Positions 17,168 to 24,822 of a DNA stretch of 64,000 bases are shown here, one piece after another. Below the pieces are notes generated by a model that had not been told where the DNA came from, searched no databases, and saw nothing but the letters and a program-made list of their open reading frames with translations. The first letter of the stretch is position 1; every line of letters starts with the position of its first letter. Both the position numbers and the translations under genes were made by a program. The stretch lies in assembly GCF_017893965.1 (NCBI RefSeq), contig NZ_CP054142.1, positions 2,170,001-2,234,000 on the forward strand. Direction: 5' to 3'. Source of the stretch: Treponema parvum. Lineage in GTDB: Bacteria; Spirochaetota; Spirochaetia; Treponematales; Treponemataceae.

Positions 17168-18412
17168 CTACCATTCTTTTTGCAGCAGGAAATCTTTTAT
17201 GTGGACGATTTGTATGCCGTCGTCAGTTCCGCACACGGACGAATCCATGGTAATAACGTATTTGGGATAGTTGTCTTTTATCGCTTTCAAATTGCCCGTC
17301 TCGCGATCGGAATTTTCGGGTAATGTTCTGCAAACCTGTGCGTAAAACCTTTGCGTCTGTTTGACGGCGACAAAATCGATTTCCTTGTTGCCGTACTTTC
17401 CGATGTAAACGGTAAACCCCCGGCGTCGCAATTCAAGATATACGATGTTTTCCAAAACAGATGCAATCGCTTTCGGCTCATAGCCGAGTTGACTGTATTT
17501 AAAGCCGATATCGGAAAGGTAATATTTTTCCTGCGTTTTTAAGACTTCTTTTCCCTGAATTGCATATCGGTTGCAGCGGTATATGATAAAAGCGTCTTCC
17601 AGCCATGCAAGATAATTGTAAATCGTTTCGATAGCGACTGAGCGGTGTTGGCTTTTAAAAAAGTCGAAGATCGTTTTTGCGCTGAAATTCTTGCCGAGAT
17701 TTTCGAGAATGAACCTGACGACGCGATTGAACATTTCAAGATTGGAAATATTGTGTCGCTTGGATATATCCCGCGTAACGACGGTAGAAAAAATTCCGTC
17801 GATGATTTGATAATTTTCTTCCTGCGTGTGATTTGTTTTTGCGATAAACGGAAATCCGCCGCATCGAAGGTATTGTTCGAAATACGATTCTGACGGCGGT
17901 TCGGTTTTTACCGGACAATAGAATTTTTTAAACTCAATGAATTCCGCAAAAGAAAGCGTGTAAACGGGAATCTGAACGAAGCGTCCGGTAAGATAAGTCG
18001 AAATTTCGCTCGAAAGCAGTTTGGAATTGGAACCCGTAACATATATATCGACATTTTCGCTTTCAAAAAGCGAATTAACGCACTTTTCCCAGCCTTGTAT
18101 TTCCTGCACTTCATCCAAAAGCAGATAAACTTTTTGATTTTTATCCGCTTTTGAGATAAATTCTTTAAGTTCGGCATGCATTTTTACTGAATCGAAACCT
18201 TTTTCAAATTCCATCGAAGTATATAACCGATCCGCAATATTCCGATTTTTTATGCCGAGAGAAAGCAATTCTTTTTTATAGCTTTTAAGAATGGTAGATT
18301 TGCCGCTGCGACGAATGCCGCACAGTATTTTTATGAGCTGCTCGTCTTTAAATCGTTTGAGATTTTCTATAAATAAAGTTCTGAAAACTTCCGAATTTTT
18401 TTTATCGCCCAT
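17168..18412 (-). CDS. AAA ATPase with C-terminal DUF4143
   Basis: 414 residues from the ATG at 18412. Walker A GIRRSGKST (~residue 32), Walker B VYLLLDEVQEIQGWE, sensor-like VTGSNSKLLSSEISTYLTGR, then a DUF4143 domain ending in VYIGKYGNKEIDFVAVKQ, which resembles a PD-(D/E)XK nuclease-like core (E-IDFVAVK). These proteins are often sporadically distributed and their substrates are unknown. The ATG has no Shine-Dalgarno and follows a TATAAT by 7 nt. It is flanked by a degenerate 41-bp tandem repeat upstream. Confidence 0.9.
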   Translation of the reverse strand: MGDKKNSEVFRTLFIENLKRFKDEQLIKILCGIRRSGKSTILKSYKKELLSLGIKNRNIADRLYTSMEFEKGFDSVKMHAELKEFISKADKNQKVYLLLDEVQEIQGWEKCVNSLFESENVDIYVTGSNSKLLSSEISTYLTGRFVQIPVYTLSFAEFIEFKKFYCPVKTEPPSESYFEQYLRCGGFPFIAKTNHTQEENYQIIDGIFSTVVTRDISKRHNISNLEMFNRVVRFILENLGKNFSAKTIFDFFKSQHRSVAIETIYNYLAWLEDAFIIYRCNRYAIQGKEVLKTQEKYYLSDIGFKYSQLGYEPKAIASVLENIVYLELRRRGFTVYIGKYGNKEIDFVAVKQTQRFYAQVCRTLPENSDRETGNLKAIKDNYPKYVITMDSSVCGTDDGIQIVHIKDFLLQKEW

Positions 18413-18419
18413 GCTTCGG

Positions 18420-18448
18420 ATTATAACTGAAAAAGTTTGATTTTTCAA
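18420..18448 (-). promoter_or_regulatory. Promoter of the DUF4143 ATPase gene
   Basis: Minus strand: TTGAAA (18443-18448), 17 bp, TATAAT (18420-18425), then 7 nt to the ATG, so the predicted transcript starts at the start codon. Confidence 0.65.
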
Positions 18449-18547
18449 TAAGTTTTTAAGTTTTTAACTGAAAAGGTTTTATATAACAGTAACTTTTTAT
18501 GTTTTACACTGAAAAACTTCTACAATCAAAGATTTTTTAAGCCTAAA
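18425..18547. repeat. Degenerate 41-bp tandem repeat, three units
   Basis: ACTGAAAA occurs at 18426, 18467 and 18508, exactly 41 bp apart. Each unit also has a matching T-rich block near its middle to end (AGTTTTTAAG, ACTTTTTATG, GATTTTTTAAG). The first unit overlaps the promoter of the DUF4143 ATPase gene. Confidence 0.6.
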
Positions 18548-18651
18548 ACTTAAAAAATCACGCGGATATGACCCTCATCCTCCGCAAAATAAAAACGCAT
18601 CATTTCATTGAACGGCAAAGAGCCCCGCGCACACATCCGCCATGGTTATCC

Positions 18652-18945
18652 TTAATGGTCGGAATTTTCTGAAGAAGCATCCGTCCCGCCTGTATCATTG
18701 GAACCGTCGCCGTTTCCGTTCTGATCAGCATTCCCGTTCCCGCCTTCGTTTTCCGAAGCAGCGGAATCGGATTTTTCCGCTTGGACGGTTCTTTTTAAAG
18801 ATCTTCTGACCGGCGGCGGTCTTTTATGATAATGCTGCACATAACTTACAAAATTCAAATACAGGATTACGGAGACCACGATTATAATGACATTTTTGTC
18901 GGTGATAACGCGTAAAAGTATCGGCAGTGCTTTTGAAAAACTCAT
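18652..18945 (-). CDS. Small single-pass membrane protein, unknown function
   Basis: 97 residues, not recognised. One hydrophobic segment (residues ~19-35, NVIIIVVSVILYLNFV), a short basic stretch (KRPPPVRRSLKR), then an acidic, Gly/Asn/Ser-rich low-complexity tail (EGGNGNADQNGNGDGSNDTGG). The start has only a weak purine-rich site. Codon use looks genuine in the N-terminal half; the tail could be an extracytoplasmic linker. Confidence 0.55.
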   Translation of the reverse strand: MSFSKALPILLRVITDKNVIIIVVSVILYLNFVSYVQHYHKRPPPVRRSLKRTVQAEKSDSAASENEGGNGNADQNGNGDGSNDTGGTDASSENSDH

Positions 18946-18974
18946 ACTTTATTTATCGGCGCATAAGCCCCGCC

Positions 18975-19015
18975 GCTGAATAGTGTTGAATAAGCGTTGA
19001 ACAGCGATGAATAGC
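18975..19015. repeat. Helically phased short repeats upstream of hisH
   Basis: Four imperfect tandem units of 10-11 bp: GCTGAATAGT, GTTGAATAAGC, GTTGAACAGC, GATGAATAGC. They lie about 115-155 bp before the hisH promoter. The rest of 18946-19130 shows nothing I recognise. Confidence 0.5.
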
Positions 19016-19130
19016 GCCTAATAACAAAACAATGATCTCCAAAGTCCCACAGGCGGCGCGGACTAGGCAGCTCAGGGCACGCAACGGTGCAAAGAATGCG
19101 GCAAAAGGGCGTTTGTGCTGCGGCGGGTTG

Positions 19131-19159
19131 TTGACCTTGTTCCGTTCATTCGCTAAAAT
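19131..19159 (+). promoter_or_regulatory. hisH promoter
   Basis: TTGACC (19131-19136), 17 bp, TAAAAT (19154-19159), then 9 nt to the ATG; no Shine-Dalgarno. The leader should be only ~3 nt. Confidence 0.6.
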
Positions 19160-19168
19160 TTTATCATT

Positions 19169-19873
19169 ATGACAGGAATAGTCGATTACAATGCGGGAAA
19201 TATCAGCAGCGTGGAGAGGGCTCTTTCAGCGTTAAATGCGCCGTTCATCCTTTCAAAAAGTCCCTCGGCGCTGGAAAACTGCGAAAGGCTGATCTTTCCC
19301 GGGGTGGGCAACGCCTCTTATGCCATGGAGCAGCTTAGGATCACGGGCTTTGACCGCTTTCTTAAAGACTGGGCTAAATCGGGTAAGCTTCTCATGGGGA
19401 TCTGCCTCGGCGCTCAGATAATATTTGAATATTCGGAAGAAGATAATACCGAATGTCTGGGACTGGTAAAAGGTTCCGTGCGGCATTTCGCTTCGGTCCG
19501 GAAGGAATTAAACGCAAATGTAGGCGAAAATCTGAAAGTTCCCCACATGGGCTGGAACGATATAGACACCGTAAACGGATCTTCAAAACTTTTGGAAGGA
19601 ATCCCTCCTAAAAGCGACTTTTACTTTGTGCATTCATATGTGATGCAGCCTGAAGACAAATCCGTCATAAAAGCCGTATCGGACTACGGTTTTCCGGTTC
19701 CCGCATGCATTGAAAGCGGTAATATTTCCGCATTCCAATTTCATCCTGAAAAATCAGGCGCGCAGGGATTAGCGATCCTTAAAAATTACGTAAAAAAAGA
19801 TTGCCCGTCTTGCCGCAGCGGAGATCGGTTTTTAGTCGGCGAATGCGATTTGGAAGGCGGTAAAATATGTTAA
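19169..19873 (+). CDS. hisH: Imidazole glycerol phosphate synthase, glutamine amidotransferase subunit
   Basis: 234 residues, class I glutaminase. It supplies ammonia to HisF. Seen: oxyanion-region FPGVGNASYAM, nucleophile Cys in MGICLGAQIIF, and the catalytic His-Glu pair in FQFHPEKSG. The C-terminal ~25 residues (CPSCRSGDRFLVGECDLEGG) are a Cys-containing extension beyond typical HisH and end inside the next gene. It overlaps hisF by 7 bp, implying coupled translation. The other histidine genes are not nearby. Confidence 0.92.
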   Translation: MTGIVDYNAGNISSVERALSALNAPFILSKSPSALENCERLIFPGVGNASYAMEQLRITGFDRFLKDWAKSGKLLMGICLGAQIIFEYSEEDNTECLGLVKGSVRHFASVRKELNANVGENLKVPHMGWNDIDTVNGSSKLLEGIPPKSDFYFVHSYVMQPEDKSVIKAVSDYGFPVPACIESGNISAFQFHPEKSGAQGLAILKNYVKKDCPSCRSGDRFLVGECDLEGGKIC

Positions 19874-20631
19874 AAAAACGCATAATCATATGCCTTGACG
19901 TAAAAGATGGACGAACCACAAAAGGAATAAAATTCCAAAACAATAAGGATATAGGCGATCCTGTGGAAATGGCGGCGGAATATTACCGGCAGGGAGTAGA
20001 CGAACTTGTTTTTTACGACATAATGGCGTCTGCACACGGACGAGGTCCGATCCTTAAACTGATCGAAAAGGTTGCCGCGCAGGTTTTTATTCCTTTTTGC
20101 GTAGGAGGCGGAATAGGCACGATCGACGATATTCGCTCCACCATACTTGCAGGGGCCGAAAAAGTAAGCCTTAATTCACAGGCGGTAAAAAATCCTTCGC
20201 TTATAAAAGAAGGCGCCCGCGTTTTCGGCAATCAATGTATAGCGCTGGGCATGGACGCCGCAAAAGACGACTCGATGCCTTCGGGTTACCGCATATACAT
20301 AAACGGAGGACGAATCGCAACGGAACTTGACGCGCGCGAATGGGCGCAAAAAGCGGTTTCGCTCGGAGCGGGTGAAATAGTTCTGAATTCCATAGATGCC
20401 GACGGAACAAAGGCCGGCTACGAGGTAAATCTCACGCGGATGATTGCGGAAAGCGTCGAAGTTCCGGTAATAGCTTCGGGCGGCGGCGGCGCCGTAGACC
20501 ACATTAAAGAAGTTCTAACAGAGGGAAAAGCCGCCGCCGCTCTTATTGCAACTATGGTCCATTCGGGAGAATATACGGTTCCGAAAATAAAAAAGGAACT
20601 TGCAAAATGCGGTATTCCTATGAGAATATGA
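19867..20631 (+). CDS. hisF: Imidazole glycerol phosphate synthase, cyclase subunit
   Basis: 254 residues, a (beta/alpha)8 barrel of the expected length. It converts PRFAR plus ammonia to imidazole glycerol phosphate and AICAR. Seen: catalytic Asp in [54 protein letters not shown], and the second catalytic Asp in [16 protein letters not shown], with phosphate-binding [11 protein letters not shown]. It forms a complex with HisH. The sequence fits authentic HisF better than the LPS-associated paralogues. Confidence 0.93.
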   Translation: MLKKRIIICLDVKDGRTTKGIKFQNNKDIGDPVEMAAEYYRQGVDELVFYDIMASAHGRGPILKLIEKVAAQVFIPFCVGGGIGTIDDIRSTILAGAEKVSLNSQAVKNPSLIKEGARVFGNQCIALGMDAAKDDSMPSGYRIYINGGRIATELDAREWAQKAVSLGAGEIVLNSIDADGTKAGYEVNLTRMIAESVEVPVIASGGGGAVDHIKEVLTEGKAAAALIATMVHSGEYTVPKIKKELAKCGIPMRI

Positions 20632-20693
20632 GGTTTTACAAGCGGCATTGTAAAGTTATCTCTGAAAATCCTTAAAAATACGGCGAGAAAGAA

Positions 20694-21476
20694 ATGGAAG
20701 AATTTAAAGAATGGTTTGACTATGTAAAAGACAATAACGGAAACGAAATCCCGATTTTTAATAGAGAAGCTAAGATATATTTCAGCCAATGCAGCGCCGA
20801 CAATAAGTTGAATCTTTACGAACTTTTAAAACTGTGCTCCGACTCTGCAACGGAAGATTACAATCTGCGCGGGTTTTCGTGGAAAATGCTTTGGGAAAAT
20901 CAAGTTATAATTCTTCTTTCAAGGCAATCCTTTCGTTTTTTTAAAAGACCTCAATCGGACGAGAGGATTCGTATAGTGACGTGGGAAGAAACGCCCGAAC
21001 CCTTGCAGCTGGTTCGCCGTTATAAGATCCTGTCGGACGCGGAAGATGTTCTGATCACAGGTCACAGCACATGGCTCTTGGTAAACCCCGACACAAGGAA
21101 AATAATACGCACTAAGGATTTTAACCTCCGGTCGCCTGTCCCGAATTATCTTGTGCCGTACGAGGGAATTCCGACGGGAAAGATAATTTTGCCTGAAAAC
21201 ATGCAGGAATTAAACCGGCGCCCTATTTGTTTTACCGACATAGACAGCAACGGGCATACGAACAATTCGCGATACGGAGCTTTTACCGTAGATTGTCTGC
21301 CGGAAGAATATCAGAAAAAAGATTTTACGGATTTTAGAATAAATTATTCAAAAGAGGCCGTAAGAGGTCAGACGCTTACGATGTTCGCACATTTCGATGA
21401 CGAAGCAAAAAAGATTACGGTTGCGGGAAAAGCCGATCATAACGTCTGCTTTGAGAGCGAACTGTTTTATAAATGA
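20694..21476 (+). CDS. Acyl-ACP thioesterase
   Basis: 260 residues with two hot-dog domains, like plant FatA/FatB and bacterial homologues. Seen: N-terminal LNLYELLKLCSDSATEDYNLRG, TWEETPEPLQLVRRYKI, and second-domain FTDIDSNGHTNNSRYGAFTVDC, where the Asp-x-Asn-x-His pattern is the catalytic region. It releases free fatty acids from acyl-ACP in the cytosol. A purine-rich GAGAAAG precedes the ATG. It lies 62 bp after hisF; a functional link is not evident. Confidence 0.88.
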   Translation: MEEFKEWFDYVKDNNGNEIPIFNREAKIYFSQCSADNKLNLYELLKLCSDSATEDYNLRGFSWKMLWENQVIILLSRQSFRFFKRPQSDERIRIVTWEETPEPLQLVRRYKILSDAEDVLITGHSTWLLVNPDTRKIIRTKDFNLRSPVPNYLVPYEGIPTGKIILPENMQELNRRPICFTDIDSNGHTNNSRYGAFTVDCLPEEYQKKDFTDFRINYSKEAVRGQTLTMFAHFDDEAKKITVAGKADHNVCFESELFYK

Positions 21477-21481
21477 GCTTT

Positions 21482-21886
21482 TTATAAATCAGGACAATAT
21501 CTGGCGCGGTTCCTATCGGTTTCAAAAACATCGACGGCATACAAAAACGGTTCTTTTTTTCCGCTAAAGTAGTCCAAATCACATCCTAAAGCCTTTGCTT
21601 CGACGAGAACCGAGTCAAAAATAAATTTTGCAATTCGCTCGGCGCTCGGATTCCCGCAAAAAATTTCCATATCGTTGAGATTAGTATGATCAAGTTTGTC
21701 TATCACCGTCTTAAGAATTTTTTTAAGAAGGCTGAAATCTATAAGCATGCCGCCTTGACCGAGTTCTACGCCGCGGACGTATGAAAAAACCTTGTAATTG
21801 TGTCCGTGCAGATTTTCGCACTTTCCGTGGTAATCGCACAAAAAATGTGCCGCCGCAAAGTCCGTTTCCACTCTTATTTCAAACAT
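21482..21886 (-). CDS. queD: 6-carboxytetrahydropterin synthase (QueD)
   Basis: 134 residues, T-fold family. It makes 6-carboxy-tetrahydropterin for queuosine (7-deazaguanine) synthesis. Seen: zinc ligands in FAAAHFLCDYHGKCENLHGHNY, with the catalytic Cys in CENLHGH, and the Glu in the LGCDLDYFSGKKEPFLYAVDVFETD region. The CxxxHGH pattern fits QueD rather than animal PTP synthase. It is convergent with the thioesterase gene (5 bp gap) and divergent from murE. The other queuosine genes are not in the window. Confidence 0.9.
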   Translation of the reverse strand: MFEIRVETDFAAAHFLCDYHGKCENLHGHNYKVFSYVRGVELGQGGMLIDFSLLKKILKTVIDKLDHTNLNDMEIFCGNPSAERIAKFIFDSVLVEAKALGCDLDYFSGKKEPFLYAVDVFETDRNRARYCPDL

Positions 21887-21950
21887 ATAAAGAGTTTAGT
21901 ATTTTTTTGTCGCCTTGTATATTGCAAGCGTTTCGCAGTAAAATCATTGA

Positions 21951-23636
21951 ATGATAAAAAAATTATCAAATATAATCTCTGCGTTTGAAAACAGTTTTAC
22001 AAAGAGCGACGGGTTCACTCCGTGCAAATCCGATCTTTCGGTCACGATCGACGGCCTGTTTTTCGATTCACGCGACGTCGCGCCCGGTTCTCTTTTTTTT
22101 GCGCTTCCCGGAACTCACGTAAACGGAAATGAATTTATTCCGGCGGCCGTCGAAAAAGGCGCAAACGTCATAATATTTCAGGGCGACTTTGAAAAAGATC
22201 TGCAAATTAAAATCGAAGACGCCGTTTCAAAACGGGGAGCAAAGAACGCTCCCGTTTTTTGTAAGGTTCCCGACAGCCGTTTTGCAATGGCTCCCGTAGC
22301 CGACGCTTTTTACGATCATCCTTCAAAAAAACTCATTGTAATAGGCGTAACGGGCACCGAAGGAAAAAGTTCCACAGTCGCATTCATATGGCAGCTTTTA
22401 CGCTTGTGCGGAAAAAAAGCGGGATTTATTTCCACCGTACAGTTTTCACTCGGAGAAGAAGCCGTAAACAACCCTCAGCACCAGACTACGCCCGAAGCGC
22501 CCATAATCCAAGAGTCCTTGTACAAGATGGTAGAAAACGGCTGCGAATACGCAGTTATAGAATCTTCTTCGCACGGACTTTCAAAAAAGCTTAACCGTAC
22601 AGGAAATATTTTGTTCGATTGCGGTATTTTTATGAACGTCGCTCTCGAACATTTGGAATTTCACAAAACCTTTGAGCAATACCGCTTCGACAAGGCAAAT
22701 TTATTCAGAAGCCTAGACGAACACGATCACGTAAAGACAATAAACGGCAAAACGACGCAGGTTCCCGCATTCGGAATCGTGAATTTGGAAGACCCTTCCG
22801 CAAAATACTTTATAAGCGCCACAGAACAGACTGTCTACGGCTTTACGTCGGCGGGATTTGCAGGAAAAGCCGGCGCAAAAAAAAACAATTTTAACCTTCC
22901 GCCCATACCGGCCGGCGTTTCCTACATCGCTGCAAAAAACATCGTTTCTGCGCGAAACGCTCTGTCGTTTGACATCGACTGTAAAAACTTCTCAGGCGAA
23001 GGTGAAATTATTCACGTAAAAACAAGGCTCCCCGGCGCGTTCAACGCATACAACCTTATGGCGGCCGCAGTTGCGGTAAACGGTTTAACGGGATTGGGCT
23101 TTGAACAAATATGTTCGAAAATGAGCGATCTCGTTCCCATCACGGGCAGAATGACTACAATAGAAAAGGGGCAGCCCTTTGAAGTTATCGTAGACTATGC
23201 GCATACTCCTTCATCCTTTGAAACCGTCTTTCCGCCCATAAGAAAACGCTGTGAAAAAAGAATATTCGCGCTTTTCGGAAGCGGCGGGGAACGCGATTTA
23301 AAAAAACGCCCCCTGCAGGGAAAAATCGCCGCAAAATTCTCGGACGTCATAATTTTAACGGACGAAGATCCTCGCGGCGAAGATCCGGTTGAGCTTTTAC
23401 AGATGATCGCAGAAGGCGCGAAAGAGGAAGGCAAGATACCGGGAAAGGATATGTTCATTACGCCTGACAGACCCCGTGCTATCAGGCAGGCTTTTTCCAT
23501 GGCAAAAGAGGGCGATATTGTTTTGCTGTTGGGAAAATCGCATGAAAATTCCATAATCTATAAAGACCGCGTCATGCCGTATGACGAAATTCAAGAAGCA
23601 ATAAATGCGCTTTCGGAAATGGGTTTTAACACCTGA
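21951..23636 (+). CDS. murE: MurE ligase (UDP-MurNAc-tripeptide synthetase)
   Basis: 561 residues. It adds the third-position diamino acid to UDP-MurNAc-Ala-Glu. Seen: N-terminal SVTIDGLFFDSRDVAPGSLFFAL, ATP loop GVTGTEGKSSTVAFI, TPEAP, carbamylated-Lys region, and the C-terminal substrate motif TDEDPRGEDPVELL. The motif reads EDPR rather than the DNPR of meso-DAP enzymes, so the added amino acid (DAP, ornithine or other) is uncertain. It is longer than the usual ~490 residues. No ribosome binding site: a TAAAAT box ends 6 nt before the ATG, so it may be leaderless. It is the first gene of a murE-ddl-murD cluster. Confidence 0.93.
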   Translation: MIKKLSNIISAFENSFTKSDGFTPCKSDLSVTIDGLFFDSRDVAPGSLFFALPGTHVNGNEFIPAAVEKGANVIIFQGDFEKDLQIKIEDAVSKRGAKNAPVFCKVPDSRFAMAPVADAFYDHPSKKLIVIGVTGTEGKSSTVAFIWQLLRLCGKKAGFISTVQFSLGEEAVNNPQHQTTPEAPIIQESLYKMVENGCEYAVIESSSHGLSKKLNRTGNILFDCGIFMNVALEHLEFHKTFEQYRFDKANLFRSLDEHDHVKTINGKTTQVPAFGIVNLEDPSAKYFISATEQTVYGFTSAGFAGKAGAKKNNFNLPPIPAGVSYIAAKNIVSARNALSFDIDCKNFSGEGEIIHVKTRLPGAFNAYNLMAAAVAVNGLTGLGFEQICSKMSDLVPITGRMTTIEKGQPFEVIVDYAHTPSSFETVFPPIRKRCEKRIFALFGSGGERDLKKRPLQGKIAAKFSDVIILTDEDPRGEDPVELLQMIAEGAKEEGKIPGKDMFITPDRPRAIRQAFSMAKEGDIVLLLGKSHENSIIYKDRVMPYDEIQEAINALSEMGFNT

Positions 23637-23657
23637 CGCCGTTTTATTGGAGGTACG

Positions 23658-24782
23658 ATGACCGTAGCTGTTTTATACGGAGGAAGATCAGGAGAACATG
23701 AAGTGTCTCTCGTTTCCGCCGCCGCCGTCGCAAGAAACATAACGAATCACAAAATTATCCTTATCGGGATAAACAAAGACGGCCTTTGGTTTTTGCAGGA
23801 CGAAAACGAATACAAAAGAATATGCGCCGATGAAAGCGCAAAACTTTCCATAGCTGAAAAGGATTCCAACCGGATAAGCGTCGTTCCGGGCGCAAAAACA
23901 CAGGCGTTTTTTGTGAACGGAAAAGCTTTAAAAATCGATGTAGTATTCCCCGTGCTTCACGGCACTTTCGGAGAAGATGGAACGGTTCAAGGGCTTTTCG
24001 AAATGGCCGATATTCCCTATGTCGGATGCGGAGTGTTGGCGAGCGCCGTCACGATGGACAAAGAAAAGACAAAACTCATTCTTGAGCAGGCAGGAATAAA
24101 AACCGTACCCTTTGTATGCTTAAGGCGCTCGGATTTAATGAATTCTGATCGTTACGACGCGACCATAAAGCAAATAATACAAGAATTCGGTTTTCCGCTT
24201 TTTGTAAAACCCTGCAACGCCGGATCTTCCGACGGAGCTTCAAAGGCCGAAAATGAAAAGCAGCTTTCAGTAGCGCTCATGGATGCCTTTAATTGGGACA
24301 ATAAGGTACTGATCGAAAAAGCAATAAACGCAAGGGAAATCGAATGCAGCGTTACAGGAAATTCCGTAACCGCACCGGAAGGAGACGACATTGAATCCGT
24401 AACGGCTTACATGCCCGGAGAAATTCTGCCTTCTCATCAGTTTTACGACTATGACGCAAAATACAACGATCCATCGGGCGCCTCATTGCTTATTCCGGCG
24501 GATTTAAAAGAAGAAAACATAGAAAAGATCCGTAAAATCGCAGTCAACGCATACAAGGCCCTTGATCTTTCGGGTTTAAGCCGCATAGACTTTTTTATTG
24601 ACAAAGACACAAACAAACTTTATTTAAATGAAGTGAATTCCATCCCCGGCTTTACAAGCATAAGCATGTTTCCCAAAATGTGCGAAGCTGCGGGCTTGCC
24701 GTTTAAAGATCTTACGGAACTGTTAATCCAAGAGGCTTTGCGTCTGTATAAAATAAAGGCCTCTTTGAAAACTTCAAGATAG
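23658..24782 (+). CDS. ddl: D-alanine--D-alanine ligase
   Basis: 374 residues, ATP-grasp fold. It makes D-Ala-D-Ala for peptidoglycan precursors. Seen: N-terminal VLYGGRSGEHEVSLVSA, VFPVLHGTFGEDGTVQGLFE, DKEKTKLILEQAGI, PLFVKPCNAGSSDGASKA, REIECSVTGN, and the C-terminal metal-binding LSRIDFFIDKDTNKLYLNEVNSIPGFT. GGAGG lies just before the ATG. It is 21 bp after murE and 40 bp before murD. Confidence 0.96.
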   Translation: MTVAVLYGGRSGEHEVSLVSAAAVARNITNHKIILIGINKDGLWFLQDENEYKRICADESAKLSIAEKDSNRISVVPGAKTQAFFVNGKALKIDVVFPVLHGTFGEDGTVQGLFEMADIPYVGCGVLASAVTMDKEKTKLILEQAGIKTVPFVCLRRSDLMNSDRYDATIKQIIQEFGFPLFVKPCNAGSSDGASKAENEKQLSVALMDAFNWDNKVLIEKAINAREIECSVTGNSVTAPEGDDIESVTAYMPGEILPSHQFYDYDAKYNDPSGASLLIPADLKEENIEKIRKIAVNAYKALDLSGLSRIDFFIDKDTNKLYLNEVNSIPGFTSISMFPKMCEAAGLPFKDLTELLIQEALRLYKIKASLKTSR

Positions 24783-24822
24783 TCAAAGCCGATCAACGGA
24801 ACAGGTTTTTCCCGGAGTTTTT

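Noticed and set aside
19169-20631. hisH/hisF as O-antigen (LPS) amidotransferase pair
   Set aside because: No sugar-nucleotide genes nearby, and the HisF N-terminus and catalytic Asp motifs match the histidine enzyme.
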